NCBI GenBank assembly: GCA_050693895.1
Contig: JBOGWS010000080.1
Location: 1 to 64,000, forward strand
DNA length: 64,000 nucleotides
Source of the DNA: WHSV01 sp050693895
GTDB lineage: Bacteria; Actinomycetota; CADDZG01; WHSQ01
Direction: 5' to 3'
Of the stretch, positions 32,710-41,414 are shown piece by piece. The translations under genes and the position numbers were made by a program. Under the pieces are notes generated by a model that was not told where the DNA came from, searched no databases, and saw only the letters and a program-made list of their open reading frames with translations. The first letter of the stretch is position 1; each line of letters begins with the position of its first letter.

Positions 32710-34176
32710 ATGGCGCGCCCCAGTGGCGATTCGCGACGACAAGTCGACATCGAACAGGCACTCGATCGGGCAGAGCGAATCGGTCGTCTCTACCTCTCGA
32801 TGGCACTGGTGGGTGCGATCGGGCTGATCCTCGTGCCCACCATCTATCTCGAACAGAGCAGCCGACTGTTCGTCCTCAAGCTTGTAAGCGCGGGACTTCT
32901 GGCTTTTCTGCCCGGTTGGCTCTACCTGCAGTTCATACGGAACAAGGGTCGCAGTCTCTACGACGAGTACGTGCTGAACCTCTTTCGACTTCACATCGAC
33001 GAGCTTGCGAATCTGCCATCTCCGCCGAAGCACACGACCTACTACCTCCCCTGGAGGAGGGCACACGACAAGCTTCAGTGCAAGAACAAGGACAACCTCT
33101 ACAGAACGAAGTTCGAGGCGATCTACGGCCGTTCCTCGGTCAGCACACTCGGCCTGATCGTCGACAAGGGAAAACTGCCCAAGCGCACAGAGGCGTTTTC
33201 GCCGGTCGTGTACTCAACGCTGATCATGTGTCTCGGCTGGGTCCTCGTCTTGCAGCCCGAGCTGTTGGGTGCAATTCGACTCGGGGACGTGGTTCCGTCC
33301 GGAAGACCCGTGCTGCCCGTCGAGCCGCTGCAGTTCGGGTTTCTCGGCGCGTACACCTTCATCATTCAGGATCTGGTTCGTCGGTACTACCGTGACGATC
33401 TCCGGACCAGCGGCTACATTGCGGCGATCTCGAGGATCGTGTTTTCGGCGGTGCTCATAATGACCGTCAACCTGATGTGGAGTGGTCAGACCGGCCAGCA
33501 GGAGAACATCCTCGCCTTCTTCATCGGGTTCTTTCCTCAGATAGGACTGCAGGTGCTCAAGACCGCCCTGACCAAACCGGTGAGCAAGCTGTTGCCGAGT
33601 CTGAACACCCAGTACCCGCTGAGCTCTTTGGAGGGATTGAACTTCTGGTACGAGGCACGCCTCAACGAGGAGGGGATCGAGGACCAGCAGAATTTCGTAT
33701 CGGCGAACCTGGTCGACCTCATGCTGAGGACTCGCGCACCGATCATGCGTCTCGTCGACTGGCTCGACCAGGCGTTTCTGCATCTGCACCTGCCGGAGGA
33801 CCCCGACAAGGTCGAGGACATGAAGAGGGAACTTCGCCGCCTTGGTATCAGGACCGCCACCGAACTGGAGAGCACTTTTGAAGAGCTGGGCGACGACCCG
33901 GTTTTCGTGAGCGCACTCAGCGACGCTCTGGGGGTTGGGCCCGATGAGGGGGCCTCGGTAACCCGCTCGATTCTCATCACGCTGAACGGGGAGATCAACT
34001 ACTGGCACGTGCGTGAGTTCAGACGGCGCTCCTGGCTAAGGTCCCGCCGGAGCCGTCCACAGCTTCACGCTCCCGCAGTCAACGGTGCCCACCCCGAGCT
34101 CGCCGCGCGACAGATCGACCTCGCTACAGAAAACAACGGAGTAACAGGGGTTGATCGAGAGTCGACGATCAACTAG
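32710..34176 (+). CDS. Membrane protein of unknown function with helical C-terminal domain
   Basis: A 488-residue protein. Six or so membrane helices: about 29-46 and 53-74, then about 160-178, 200-218, 234-256 and 262-280. A soluble loop of about 85 residues between the second and third helices is rich in basic and aromatic residues (HTTYYLPWRRAHDK). The C-terminal soluble part (about 295-440) has NLVDLMLRTRAPIMRLVDWLD and LRRLGIRTATELE, resembling helix-hairpin-helix or SAM-like helical modules. The tail is disordered. It has a strong AGGAGG box, an upstream triple repeat and a downstream terminator, so it is a single-gene unit. I do not recognise the family. Confidence 0.75.
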   Translation: MARPSGDSRRQVDIEQALDRAERIGRLYLSMALVGAIGLILVPTIYLEQSSRLFVLKLVSAGLLAFLPGWLYLQFIRNKGRSLYDEYVLNLFRLHIDELANLPSPPKHTTYYLPWRRAHDKLQCKNKDNLYRTKFEAIYGRSSVSTLGLIVDKGKLPKRTEAFSPVVYSTLIMCLGWVLVLQPELLGAIRLGDVVPSGRPVLPVEPLQFGFLGAYTFIIQDLVRRYYRDDLRTSGYIAAISRIVFSAVLIMTVNLMWSGQTGQQENILAFFIGFFPQIGLQVLKTALTKPVSKLLPSLNTQYPLSSLEGLNFWYEARLNEEGIEDQQNFVSANLVDLMLRTRAPIMRLVDWLDQAFLHLHLPEDPDKVEDMKRELRRLGIRTATELESTFEELGDDPVFVSALSDALGVGPDEGASVTRSILITLNGEINYWHVREFRRRSWLRSRRSRPQLHAPAVNGAHPELAARQIDLATENNGVTGVDRESTIN

Positions 34177-34197
34177 AGCCGGAGCAGCAAGAAGAAA

Positions 34198-34237
34198 GGG
34201 GGCCGGGCCCAACGATGGACCGGCCCCCGTTCATTTT
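34198..34237 (+). terminator. Rho-independent terminator
   Basis: GGGGGCCGG (34198-34206) pairs perfectly with CCGGCCCCC (34220-34228) over a 13-nt loop, followed by a T-rich GTTCATTTT. It ends the 32710-34176 unit. The convergent MMPL gene ends at 34242, so the hairpin may serve both directions. Confidence 0.75.
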
Positions 34238-34241
34238 CTAT

Positions 34242-36446
34242 CTAGCCGACGCGCTCGGGTTCCAGCTCCGGTACGACGAGCTCCTCCGGCGTCAAGTGCT
34301 TGCCCTCGACCGAGATGTTCGGCAGCCACTGGAGCCAGCGCGGGAGGTACCAGTTGCGATCGCCGAGCAACTTCATGGACGCGGGGACGAGCACTGATCT
34401 AACGAGCGTTGCGTCGATGAACACCGCGACGGCGAGCCCGAAGCCCATCTGCTGCAACATCACCAGGTTGCCGGCAGCGAAGCCCGCGAACACAGCGACC
34501 ATGATCGCGGCAGCGCCGGTTATCAGACCACCCGTGGTGCGAAGTCCGTAAGCCACCGACTCGGCGTTGTCATGTGTCTCGACAAAGTGCTCTCGGATTC
34601 GCGATAACAGGAACACGTGATAGTCCATCGACAAGCCGAACAGGACCGAGAACAAGAAGAGCGGTAGCCAGGCTTCGATTGCCTCCACTTGCTGGAAGCC
34701 GAGGAAGTCCGCACCCACGCCCTCCTGAAAGACGAGCACGATCAGTCCGTATGCCGCGCCCACCGACAACAGGTTCATCACGATGGCTTTCAGCGGCACG
34801 ACGATCGAGCGGAACACGACCATGAGTAGAAGGAACGAGAGACCAAGCACGAAGGCAAAGACGATAGGCGTGTACGTATCCGTCAGGTCAAAGAAGTCCT
34901 TGTTGAATGCGGTGTCTCCACCCACGAGGACCTCTGCGTCAACACCGTCGAACGCCTGCGGAACGAAGTCATCTCGAATTCGTTCGATCGATGACGTTGC
35001 CGCTTCGCTCTGAGGATCCGCGTTGACGGGTGCCGTGATCAGAGCGGTGTCACCGTTCTCATCGAGACGTACCTGCGAAGGGCCGAACAGATCGTCGCTC
35101 GCAAGCGAGGCCTGAAGGTTTTCGATTCCGCCCTGGACCTCTGCCGATTCGACATCTCCGTCGACCACGATTTCGATCGGCGAGTTCAGACCTCCCGAGA
35201 ACTCCGCGGAGAGCGTCCCGAAGGCCTGGCGCGAACTCGTTTCTGACGGAAGCGTGCTGACGCCTGAGAATCCAGTATCGATGTTGAAGTAAGAGAGTCC
35301 CGCGGCGAGCAGAATCCCGGCCCCCAGAACGAGCGAGATCACGGGCCGAGCCATCACCCGGCGGGTGATCGCATTCCAAAAACGGTGCGAGTTCTCGGAC
35401 CCTAGGTCCGCCTTGCGTCGAAGGATGCTCAGCGAGTTGATTCGGTCTCCGAGCAGGCCCAGCAACGCGGGGAGAAGCGTCAGAGAGGCAAGCATCGCAA
35501 CGACCACAACGAAGATCGCTCCGGCCCCCAGACTGCGAAAGATCGTCGTCGGAATGATCAGCATTCCGATCAGAGCGAGAACGACTGTCATGCCGCTGAA
35601 GAACACGGCTCGGCTGGCGGTGGAACCGGCGGCTCCGATCGCATCGATCTTCTCCAGCCCCTTGAAGCGTTCCTCTCGATAGCGACTGACGATGAAGAGC
35701 GAGTAGTCGATGCCCACTGCGAGTCCCATCATCGTGATCATGTTTGTAACGAAGAACGAGAAGTCGACCGCCATACCGACTAGTGCGACGAGCCCGATGG
35801 CGACTGCAATCGAGGCGATCCCCATGGCGATGGGAATCAAGCCCGCAACCAGGGCTCCAAAGACGAGGACGAGAACGACGAGCGCGACCAGGACGCCGAA
35901 GGTCTCGCCCTGTGCGAGGTCCTCTTCCGCGATCGTTGAGAAGTCCTCCTCGATCGTGATCGGTCCGAACGCCTGCGCGCTCAGGCCGTTGGCGTCGGTT
36001 GTCTCGATCAGTCCCTCGACCGCCGGGAGGTAGTCGGCGATGTTGCGCGTATCTTCGAACGTCACCGGCATCAGCGTCGTCCGCTGGTCCTCCGACACCA
36101 TCGAGGGGTCCTCGGTGTCGTAGAAGGTAACGGCCTCGCCCCCCACCTCGACCGCTTCGCCCTGAACGGCGCGCACGGCTTGCTCGAAGGCGGGATCATC
36201 CACCGTCGTGTCCTCGGAGCTAAGGATGAGGATCTCGGTGACCCCCTCCTCCCCGAACCGCTCCTCGATCAACTCCTCGGCCTGCACGGCCTCCGGGGTG
36301 TTGGTGAAATCGGCGCTCGTGGTAAGCGCGTCTGCTAGGTACTGGGACGAGATCCAGCCGGCGACCGCGATCGCAACCACCCAGAGCCCGAGAGTGATCC
36401 ACGGCCGCCGGGCGCTGGCCCGGGCGAGCCCTTCAGTCGACAACAT
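34242..36446 (-). CDS. MMPL/RND-family exporter
   Basis: A 734-residue RND transporter of the MMPL type with twelve helices in two halves. Each half begins with one helix, then a large periplasmic domain, then five helices. LAVGIDYSLFIVSRYREE in the first half and LFGLSMDYHVFLLSRIREHF in the second are the paired GxxxDY motifs that carry the proton. MMPL proteins move lipids, siderophores or drugs outward. The start at 36446 is preferred to one two codons upstream because the GGGAGG box is correctly spaced. It is divergent from the TetR gene and shares an inverted-repeat operator, so it is probably derepressed by a TetR ligand. Confidence 0.9.
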   Translation of the reverse strand: MLSTEGLARASARRPWITLGLWVVAIAVAGWISSQYLADALTTSADFTNTPEAVQAEELIEERFGEEGVTEILILSSEDTTVDDPAFEQAVRAVQGEAVEVGGEAVTFYDTEDPSMVSEDQRTTLMPVTFEDTRNIADYLPAVEGLIETTDANGLSAQAFGPITIEEDFSTIAEEDLAQGETFGVLVALVVLVLVFGALVAGLIPIAMGIASIAVAIGLVALVGMAVDFSFFVTNMITMMGLAVGIDYSLFIVSRYREERFKGLEKIDAIGAAGSTASRAVFFSGMTVVLALIGMLIIPTTIFRSLGAGAIFVVVVAMLASLTLLPALLGLLGDRINSLSILRRKADLGSENSHRFWNAITRRVMARPVISLVLGAGILLAAGLSYFNIDTGFSGVSTLPSETSSRQAFGTLSAEFSGGLNSPIEIVVDGDVESAEVQGGIENLQASLASDDLFGPSQVRLDENGDTALITAPVNADPQSEAATSSIERIRDDFVPQAFDGVDAEVLVGGDTAFNKDFFDLTDTYTPIVFAFVLGLSFLLLMVVFRSIVVPLKAIVMNLLSVGAAYGLIVLVFQEGVGADFLGFQQVEAIEAWLPLFLFSVLFGLSMDYHVFLLSRIREHFVETHDNAESVAYGLRTTGGLITGAAAIMVAVFAGFAAGNLVMLQQMGFGLAVAVFIDATLVRSVLVPASMKLLGDRNWYLPRWLQWLPNISVEGKHLTPEELVVPELEPERVG

Positions 36447-36492
36447 CGTCATAGCCTCCCTTGTCGCGTACGGCGTATATCTACGACGTATA

Positions 36493-36526
36493 TGTACACC
36501 GTAGATGAAACGATGTACGGTGTACA
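36493..36526. promoter_or_regulatory. TetR-type operator between MMPL and TetR genes
   Basis: TGTACACCGTA (36493-36503) and TACGGTGTACA (36516-36526) form a perfect 11-bp inverted repeat with a 12-bp spacer in the divergent intergenic region. CGTATAT is also repeated at 36474 and 36487. The symmetry and location indicate the binding site of the adjacent TetR repressor, controlling both genes. Confidence 0.8.
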
Positions 36527-36572
36527 CTTGTCAACCGGTGGAGGATGAAATCCTCAGAAAATCGAGGGACGC

Positions 36573-37253
36573 GTGAACAGACCGGACGTAACGGACACAC
36601 AGCGAAGCGCACTGTCGCGCGACCGCATCGTCGAGCGAGCCATCGCGATCGCCGACGCCGAGGGGATCGAGGCCGTTTCGATGCGCCGCATCGCGAGCGA
36701 TCTGGGCGCAACGCCCATGGCTCTCTACAACCACGTCGCCAACAAAGACGAGCTCATGAACGGCATCGCCGGTCAGCTCCTCAAGGAGATAGATGTCTCC
36801 CAGTTGGATCCGGCCGACTGGGCCAAGTCGATCAAGACCGGTTACACGGAATTTCGCAGGGTCCTCCTGTGCCACCCGAATCTGCTTCCCGTGCTCCAAC
36901 GCAAGACGGAGATGTCTCCCGACGCGCTTAGGCCGATCGAGCTCGCCATGTCGATTCTCCAGAGCGCGGGCTTCTCTCCCGGGGAAGCGCTCCAGGCCCA
37001 CTGGACGCTATCCGGCTTCGCCATGGGCCACGTGCTATGGCAGCTGACGAACCCTCTCCTCGATAATGAGGACGGAGAGTCGACGCTCCAAGCGCTCGCC
37101 ATGAGCCACCGGCGGACGCTTAGAGACGACGAGTTCCCGTGCCTCATAGCGGCGCTGCCGGCCATGGAGTCGTACGACATGGACGCCGCCTGGGCGTGGG
37201 GCATCGACGCGATCATCGACGGCCTGAAGGTCAAGCTTTCCGAGCGAAGGTAA
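36573..37253 (+). CDS. TetR-family repressor
   Basis: A 226-residue TetR regulator. The N-terminal helix-turn-helix is clear (RIVERAIAIADAEGIEAVSM then RRIASDLGATPMALYNHVANKDEL). The C-terminal ligand domain matches the tetracycline-repressor-like class (TetR_C), with HWTLSGFAMGHVLWQ. The start is GTG at 36573 with a GAGGGA box. It lies back to back with the MMPL exporter and most likely represses it and itself through the inverted repeat at 36493-36526. The inducer is unknown. Confidence 0.92.
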   Translation: MNRPDVTDTQRSALSRDRIVERAIAIADAEGIEAVSMRRIASDLGATPMALYNHVANKDELMNGIAGQLLKEIDVSQLDPADWAKSIKTGYTEFRRVLLCHPNLLPVLQRKTEMSPDALRPIELAMSILQSAGFSPGEALQAHWTLSGFAMGHVLWQLTNPLLDNEDGESTLQALAMSHRRTLRDDEFPCLIAALPAMESYDMDAAWAWGIDAIIDGLKVKLSERR

Positions 37254-37294
37254 TGCCGCTTCGCACTCCAGTCTGATTCAGGGAAACTGATTCG

Positions 37295-37507
37295 ATGAAG
37301 ATCGTTGCGCTGATCGTCATCGTCGTGGCGCTCCTAGGTTTGCGGATGTGGGGAACGACCGGACGCCGAGAGCAGTTCGAACGCGCCACGAGGTTCAGAC
37401 GCCTTCCGTGGCAACGGCGGCCGGGGGCCGTGAGGTTCCTGCTCCTGGTCGTGGTCACAATTCTCGTCGTTGCCGCGTATTTGTCTTTCGATGGGGTGAC
37501 GAGGTAG
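37295..37507 (+). CDS. Small two-helix membrane protein
   Basis: A 70-residue protein with two hydrophobic helices (about 2-18 and 46-64) joined by a very basic loop (GRREQFERATRFRRLPWQRR). It ends two bases before the start of the AlkZ/YcaQ-like gene, so the two are probably cotranscribed. Function unknown. Confidence 0.6.
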   Translation: MKIVALIVIVVALLGLRMWGTTGRREQFERATRFRRLPWQRRPGAVRFLLLVVVTILVVAAYLSFDGVTR

Positions 37508-37509
37508 CG

Positions 37510-38640
37510 ATGAGCCGGACCAAGCTCAATTGGCGCCAGGTAATGGCTTGGCGCGCGCAGCGGCATCACCTCGACGAACGGGTCCCGAAGAGGAGAGCGC
37601 TCGACGTTGTCGACGAAATCGGTTGCTTGCACGCACAACTCATGTCGTCGGCCGAGCTGTCGCTTTGGGCGCGCGTCGACAAGCTCACGCGCAACGACGT
37701 GGAGAAATGGCTGTGGACGGACCGCCGACTCGTCAAGACGTGGGCCATGCGCGGAACGCTGCACCTTTTGAAGAGCGATGAGTATCCGCTCTGGCGGGCG
37801 GGGTTGGGCACCTACGCTCACTACCTTAAGCCGGCGTGGTTCAAGGCGTTCGGGGTCACTCAAGAGGAGCTCGAGACGCTCATCGACGCCATTACCAGGG
37901 GTCTCGACCGCCGAACTCTCACGCGTGACGAACTCGTTGTGCGCGTCGCCAAGATCACAAAGTCCGACGCTCTCGCCGACAAGTTGCGGGGGAGCTGGGG
38001 GGCAATGCTCAAGCCCGCCTCGTTTCAGGGTCGCCTCTGCTTTGGGCCGAACAAGGGACGAAACGTGTCCTTTGTGAGACCGGATCAGTGGCTCGACCTC
38101 AATGAGTCCGATGAAGTCGATCCGACGGAGGCACTCGAGGAGATCACCCGTCGCTTCCTTTGGGCATACGGTCCGGCCACGAGGGAGGATTTCGCGCGCT
38201 GGTGGGCGGTCAGCCCGGCCGCCGGCGGACGGCTCATCTCTGGAATGGGAGACGAGGTCGCACCGGTTGGACTCGACGGGGGCCGGTACTGGGCGCTCAC
38301 CGAGACACTCGACGAGATGCATGCGGCCTCACCAGCGAAGTCCGTGCGTCTTCTCCCCGGGTTCGACCCCTACATCATCGGGTCGACCAAGCACGCGGCC
38401 AAGCTGATGACCGGAAACTTCAAGGCGCGCGTACACCGACCTCAGGGGTGGGTGTCACCCGTTTTTCTCGTAGACGGACGCATCGACGGAGTGTGGCGCC
38501 AGGAGAGGAAAGGCAAGCGGCTCGTTGTCGAGATCGAACCGTTCGCAGGCGCTCCGAAGTGGGTGGTGCGGGAGGCGGAGCGGGAGGCGGAGAGCCTCGC
38601 CTCGTTCATCGGTGCTCCTCTGGAGCTGACCTGGCACTAG
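37510..38640 (+). CDS. Winged-helix DNA-binding protein, AlkZ/YcaQ-like (HTH_42)
   Basis: A 376-residue member of the HTH_42 superfamily, which includes the DNA glycosylases AlkZ, AlkX and YcaQ that unhook interstrand crosslinks and remove bulky alkylated bases. The N-terminal part has LHAQLMSSAELSLWAR, in which H41-A-Q43 sits where the catalytic Q/H-x-Q/D motif occurs; W-rich winged-helix segments follow (TWAMRGTLHLLKSDEYPLW). The C-terminal domain has LLPGFDPYIIGS. The ATG at 37510 follows a GAGG box; upstream in-frame starts lie inside the small membrane gene. Glycosylase activity is plausible, but many relatives are untested. Confidence 0.82.
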   Translation: MSRTKLNWRQVMAWRAQRHHLDERVPKRRALDVVDEIGCLHAQLMSSAELSLWARVDKLTRNDVEKWLWTDRRLVKTWAMRGTLHLLKSDEYPLWRAGLGTYAHYLKPAWFKAFGVTQEELETLIDAITRGLDRRTLTRDELVVRVAKITKSDALADKLRGSWGAMLKPASFQGRLCFGPNKGRNVSFVRPDQWLDLNESDEVDPTEALEEITRRFLWAYGPATREDFARWWAVSPAAGGRLISGMGDEVAPVGLDGGRYWALTETLDEMHAASPAKSVRLLPGFDPYIIGSTKHAAKLMTGNFKARVHRPQGWVSPVFLVDGRIDGVWRQERKGKRLVVEIEPFAGAPKWVVREAEREAESLASFIGAPLELTWH

Positions 38641-38680
38641 CCCCAACAAACATCTTGGGCAAATGTCATTGGACGGAGCA

Positions 38681-38833
38681 CTAGCCGGCAGTGGCTCCCA
38701 CCCATTCGGAAGGACCTCGCTCACCCTGATGATCGCGCGTGTGGTCGCTCATCTCCTGACCGCAGAACCAGCAGACGATGCCCGCCTTCTCGACGTCCTG
38801 GGCAGATTCACATTGGGCGCAGATGGCAAGCAT
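38681..38833 (-). CDS. Tiny zinc-ribbon protein
   Basis: A 50-residue protein starting MLAICAQCESAQDVEKAG. It has two CxxC knuckles (C5/C8 and C21/C24) and a His pair (H31, H35), so a zinc ribbon or rubredoxin-like fold is expected. An AGGAGAG box sits 8 nt before the ATG at 38833. The frame ends with TAG at 38681, close to the convergent winged-helix gene. It is short enough to be missed by usual gene callers. Function unknown. Confidence 0.65.
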   Translation of the reverse strand: MLAICAQCESAQDVEKAGIVCWFCGQEMSDHTRDHQGERGPSEWVGATAG

Positions 38834-39000
38834 GTGATGCTCTCCTGAGTCGCCAAGGGGAATTGCAAAAATCAGGCATCTCTTACCCCATCATCGAGCG
38901 GAGCGAGCCTGCACCTGAGGAGATTCCTCCGATTTTTGCGGCAGCGACTGCCTCTGCGACACCAGCTCCGTGCCGAGCCAGTCCGGGGTTCGATAGGTCC

Positions 39001-40416
39001 TCAGCCCTCGAGTGGGTGGGTCATCTCCTCGGGCACGACCCACTTGTCGAAATCCTCGGCCGACACGTAGCCGAGCTCGACGGCGGTCTCCTTGAGGCTC
39101 TTGTCCTCCCTGTAGGCCTTCAGCGCGATCTCGGCGGCCTTCTCGTATCCAATGTGGGGATTGAGGGCAGTCACCAGCATGAGAGACCCGGACAGATGCT
39201 CGTCAACCATCTTGACGTTCGGCTCGATTCCAACCGCGCAATGGTCGTTGAAGGAACGACACGCGTCCGCGAGGAGCGAGGCGGACTCGAGCACGTTGTG
39301 CAGCATCACCGGCTTATAGACGTTCAACTGGAAGTGGCCCTGCGAGCCGGAGAACGCAACGGCTGTGTCGTTACCGACAACCTGCGCGCAGACCATGGTC
39401 ATGGCCTCGGACTGCGTCGGGTTGATCTTACCCGGCATGATCGAGCTCCCCGGCTCGTTCTCGGGAATCTTGAGCTCGGCGATACCCGCGCGGGGACCCA
39501 TTGCGTAGAGACGAACGTCGTTCGCGATCTTGTACAGCGCGATTGCCAGCGTTCTGATCGACGCGCTCAGGTCGACCATCGCGTCATGCGCAGAGAGAGC
39601 GGCGAACTTATTGGCCGCCGACTTGAACCCCTTGCCGGTTTCTTCCGACAACTTGACCGCCACGGTGTCGCCGAAGCGCGGGTGTGAGTTGAGGCCGGTA
39701 CCCACGGCGGTTCCGCCGATCGCGAGTTCGCTCACGCCGGGAAGAGCCCGCTTGATTCCCTCGCATGCCTTGTCGAGCTGTGTGACCCACCCGGAGATCA
39801 CCTGCCCCATTCTTATCGGAGTCGCATCCTGCAGATGGGTGCGACCCACCATGACGACCTCCGCGAGCTCGTCGCCTTTCTTGGCGAGGGTGGTTCTCAG
39901 ATCCTCGACAGCAGGGAGGAGAACGTCGCTCGACTCCTCGATGGAAGCGATGTGCATAGCGGTGGGGAAGGTGTCGTTCGACGACTGACCCTTGTTGACG
40001 TCATCGTTGGGATGCACCGGACTCTTCGAGCCGACCTCACCGCCGGCCAACTGGATGGCGCGGTTCGCTATCACCTCGTTGGCGTTCATGTTCGACTGCG
40101 TGCCCGAGCCGGTTTGCCACACGACAAGCGGAAACTGGTCGTCGAGCGCGCCCGCGATGACCTCGTCGGCGGCACGGGCGATGAGCTCGGCCTTATCGTG
40201 CGGGAGCTGGCCCAGCTCGGCGTTGGCCAGCGCCGCCGCCTTCTTCAGCAAGCCGAGAGCGCGAATGACCCGGCGACCCCACACGAACCGATCCCGTCCG
40301 ATCGGAAAGTTTTCAATCGAGCGCTGAGTCTGGGCCCCCCACAGCACGTCGGCGGGGACGCGCACCTCGCCCAGAGAGTCTTTGTCGATCCGATAGTCGT
40401 GAGAATCGGGTGTCAT
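39001..40416 (-). CDS. fumC: Fumarate hydratase class II
   Basis: A 471-residue class II fumarase, catalysing fumarate + water to L-malate in the TCA cycle. Substrate-binding and catalytic motifs are complete: TGSGTQSNMNANEVIANRA, SPVHPNDDVNKGQSSNDTFP, VMVGRTHLQDATPIRMGQ, and the signature GSSIMPGKINPTQSEA holding the flexible loop serine. The start at 40416 (MTPDSHDYRIDKDSLGEV) gives the expected length; the same frame stays open a further 144 codons upstream, but that part is the shadow of the anti-sigma gene. The gene is monocistronic and lies downstream of the terminator of the sigma/anti-sigma operon. Confidence 0.96.
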   Translation of the reverse strand: MTPDSHDYRIDKDSLGEVRVPADVLWGAQTQRSIENFPIGRDRFVWGRRVIRALGLLKKAAALANAELGQLPHDKAELIARAADEVIAGALDDQFPLVVWQTGSGTQSNMNANEVIANRAIQLAGGEVGSKSPVHPNDDVNKGQSSNDTFPTAMHIASIEESSDVLLPAVEDLRTTLAKKGDELAEVVMVGRTHLQDATPIRMGQVISGWVTQLDKACEGIKRALPGVSELAIGGTAVGTGLNSHPRFGDTVAVKLSEETGKGFKSAANKFAALSAHDAMVDLSASIRTLAIALYKIANDVRLYAMGPRAGIAELKIPENEPGSSIMPGKINPTQSEAMTMVCAQVVGNDTAVAFSGSQGHFQLNVYKPVMLHNVLESASLLADACRSFNDHCAVGIEPNVKMVDEHLSGSLMLVTALNPHIGYEKAAEIALKAYREDKSLKETAVELGYVSAEDFDKWVVPEEMTHPLEG

Positions 40417-40438
40417 GCGCCAATTGTCCCCGAACGCA

Positions 40439-40465
40439 AACAACCCCCGGTTCACGGGGGTTGTT
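40439..40465 (-). terminator. Terminator of the sigma/anti-sigma operon
   Basis: AACAACCCCCG (40439-40449) and CGGGGGTTGTT (40455-40465) form a perfect 11-bp stem with a 5-nt loop. It lies 20 bp after the stop of the anti-sigma gene on the reverse strand, and the descending arm ends in T-rich sequence. It separates that operon from fumC. Confidence 0.8.
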
Positions 40466-40484
40466 CGAGACAGGCCGGCCGCAG

Positions 40485-41414
40485 TTAGGGCTTGCCGTCT
40501 GGAACCGAACTGGGTTTGCCACCCCCGGTCCCGCTGCCGGTGCTGGAGTCGCCGGACTCGGTCCCGCCGGTCCCCGGGTTGCCCCCTTCTGGAGTCCCCT
40601 CCGGTTTTCCGGCCCCCTCGGGCTGGGAGTCCGGCGTGCCCTCGGGCTTGCCCTGATTCTCGCCCGCGCCGGCCGGCTTGCCCTGGGGTGTCCCCTCCGG
40701 CTTGCCCGCGCCCTCGGGACGGTCGTTGCCTGCGCCCTCGGGCCGGCCCTTGCCGTTGCCCGCGCCCTCGCCGTCGCCGCCCTGTTCGTCCTGGCACGGC
40801 CCCGGGTTTCCGCCGGCCGCCGTTGCCACCGCGTGACCGAACTCGCATCCCTTATCGTCACCCCAGCTACGGATGACGTCGAGCACCGATGGAGCCGACG
40901 AACCCTCGGTGCCCTCCGGAAGCTCCTCGGGCACTCCGGCCTCGTCCTCGCCCTCCTGGGCGTCATCGCCCGCCGGGAGCTCGAATCCCACCTTCTCTGC
41001 GGCTGTGGCCAGAGCTTCCTGGGCCGGCTCCGGGAGCGAACCGGCGACTGCGAGCCCCCCCGTCGTCGCGGCCAGAGCCACGCCGGCGAGAGCGATCTTT
41101 GCGACCAGCGATGCGAACAGCGAACTGAGCACGAGCTTTACCCTCCTGATTGGGCTGGACGCGGCCGGCTTGGATGTGCGCGCCGGCGACGCGTCGAGGT
41201 CGGCGGCCGCCTCCGCCATGGCTGTCAGGTGTGCCGCACGGGTCGCGTCGTCCGGAGCTGCGAAGGTGGTCTGCGCGGCCCGGGCGAAGGCTGCGAGGTC
41301 GGCGAGAGAGGCGTCGTTGCCCGCGTAATCGCCCGCGAGAACCTGCTCGATTTCCTCGTCGTTCAGCTTAGATAGCCAACCCATGTCGCTTTCGTAAGCG
41401 TTCTGATCGCTCAT
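40485..41414 (-). CDS. Anti-sigma-like membrane protein with repetitive Gly/Pro/Glu tail
   Basis: A 309-residue single-pass protein. The N-terminal about 90 residues resemble the cytoplasmic part of anti-sigma factors (MGWLSKLNDEEIEQVLAGDY and on), but lack the zinc HxxxCxxC motif. A membrane helix lies at about 98-125. Outside are an acidic segment, two cysteines that may form a disulfide (GCEFGH and GPCQDE), and a tail of repeated GKPEGTP/PEGAG units. Its start overlaps the stop of the ECF sigma gene by four bases, so it most likely holds that sigma factor at the membrane. The tail may span or contact the cell wall. Confidence 0.8.
   Translation of the reverse strand: MSDQNAYESDMGWLSKLNDEEIEQVLAGDYAGNDASLADLAAFARAAQTTFAAPDDATRAAHLTAMAEAAADLDASPARTSKPAASSPIRRVKLVLSSLFASLVAKIALAGVALAATTGGLAVAGSLPEPAQEALATAAEKVGFELPAGDDAQEGEDEAGVPEELPEGTEGSSAPSVLDVIRSWGDDKGCEFGHAVATAAGGNPGPCQDEQGGDGEGAGNGKGRPEGAGNDRPEGAGKPEGTPQGKPAGAGENQGKPEGTPDSQPEGAGKPEGTPEGGNPGTGGTESGDSSTGSGTGGGKPSSVPDGKP

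Noticed and set aside
40560..40760. Tandem DNA repeats that could suggest a CRISPR or mobile array
   Set aside because: They are codon-level repeats (GKPEGTP units) in the anti-sigma tail; spacing and sequence are not those of a CRISPR array.
39001..40848. A 615-codon form of fumarase
   Set aside because: The first 144 codons are Arg/Gly-rich shadow of the anti-sigma repeats; the fumarase family length and motifs fit the start at 40416.
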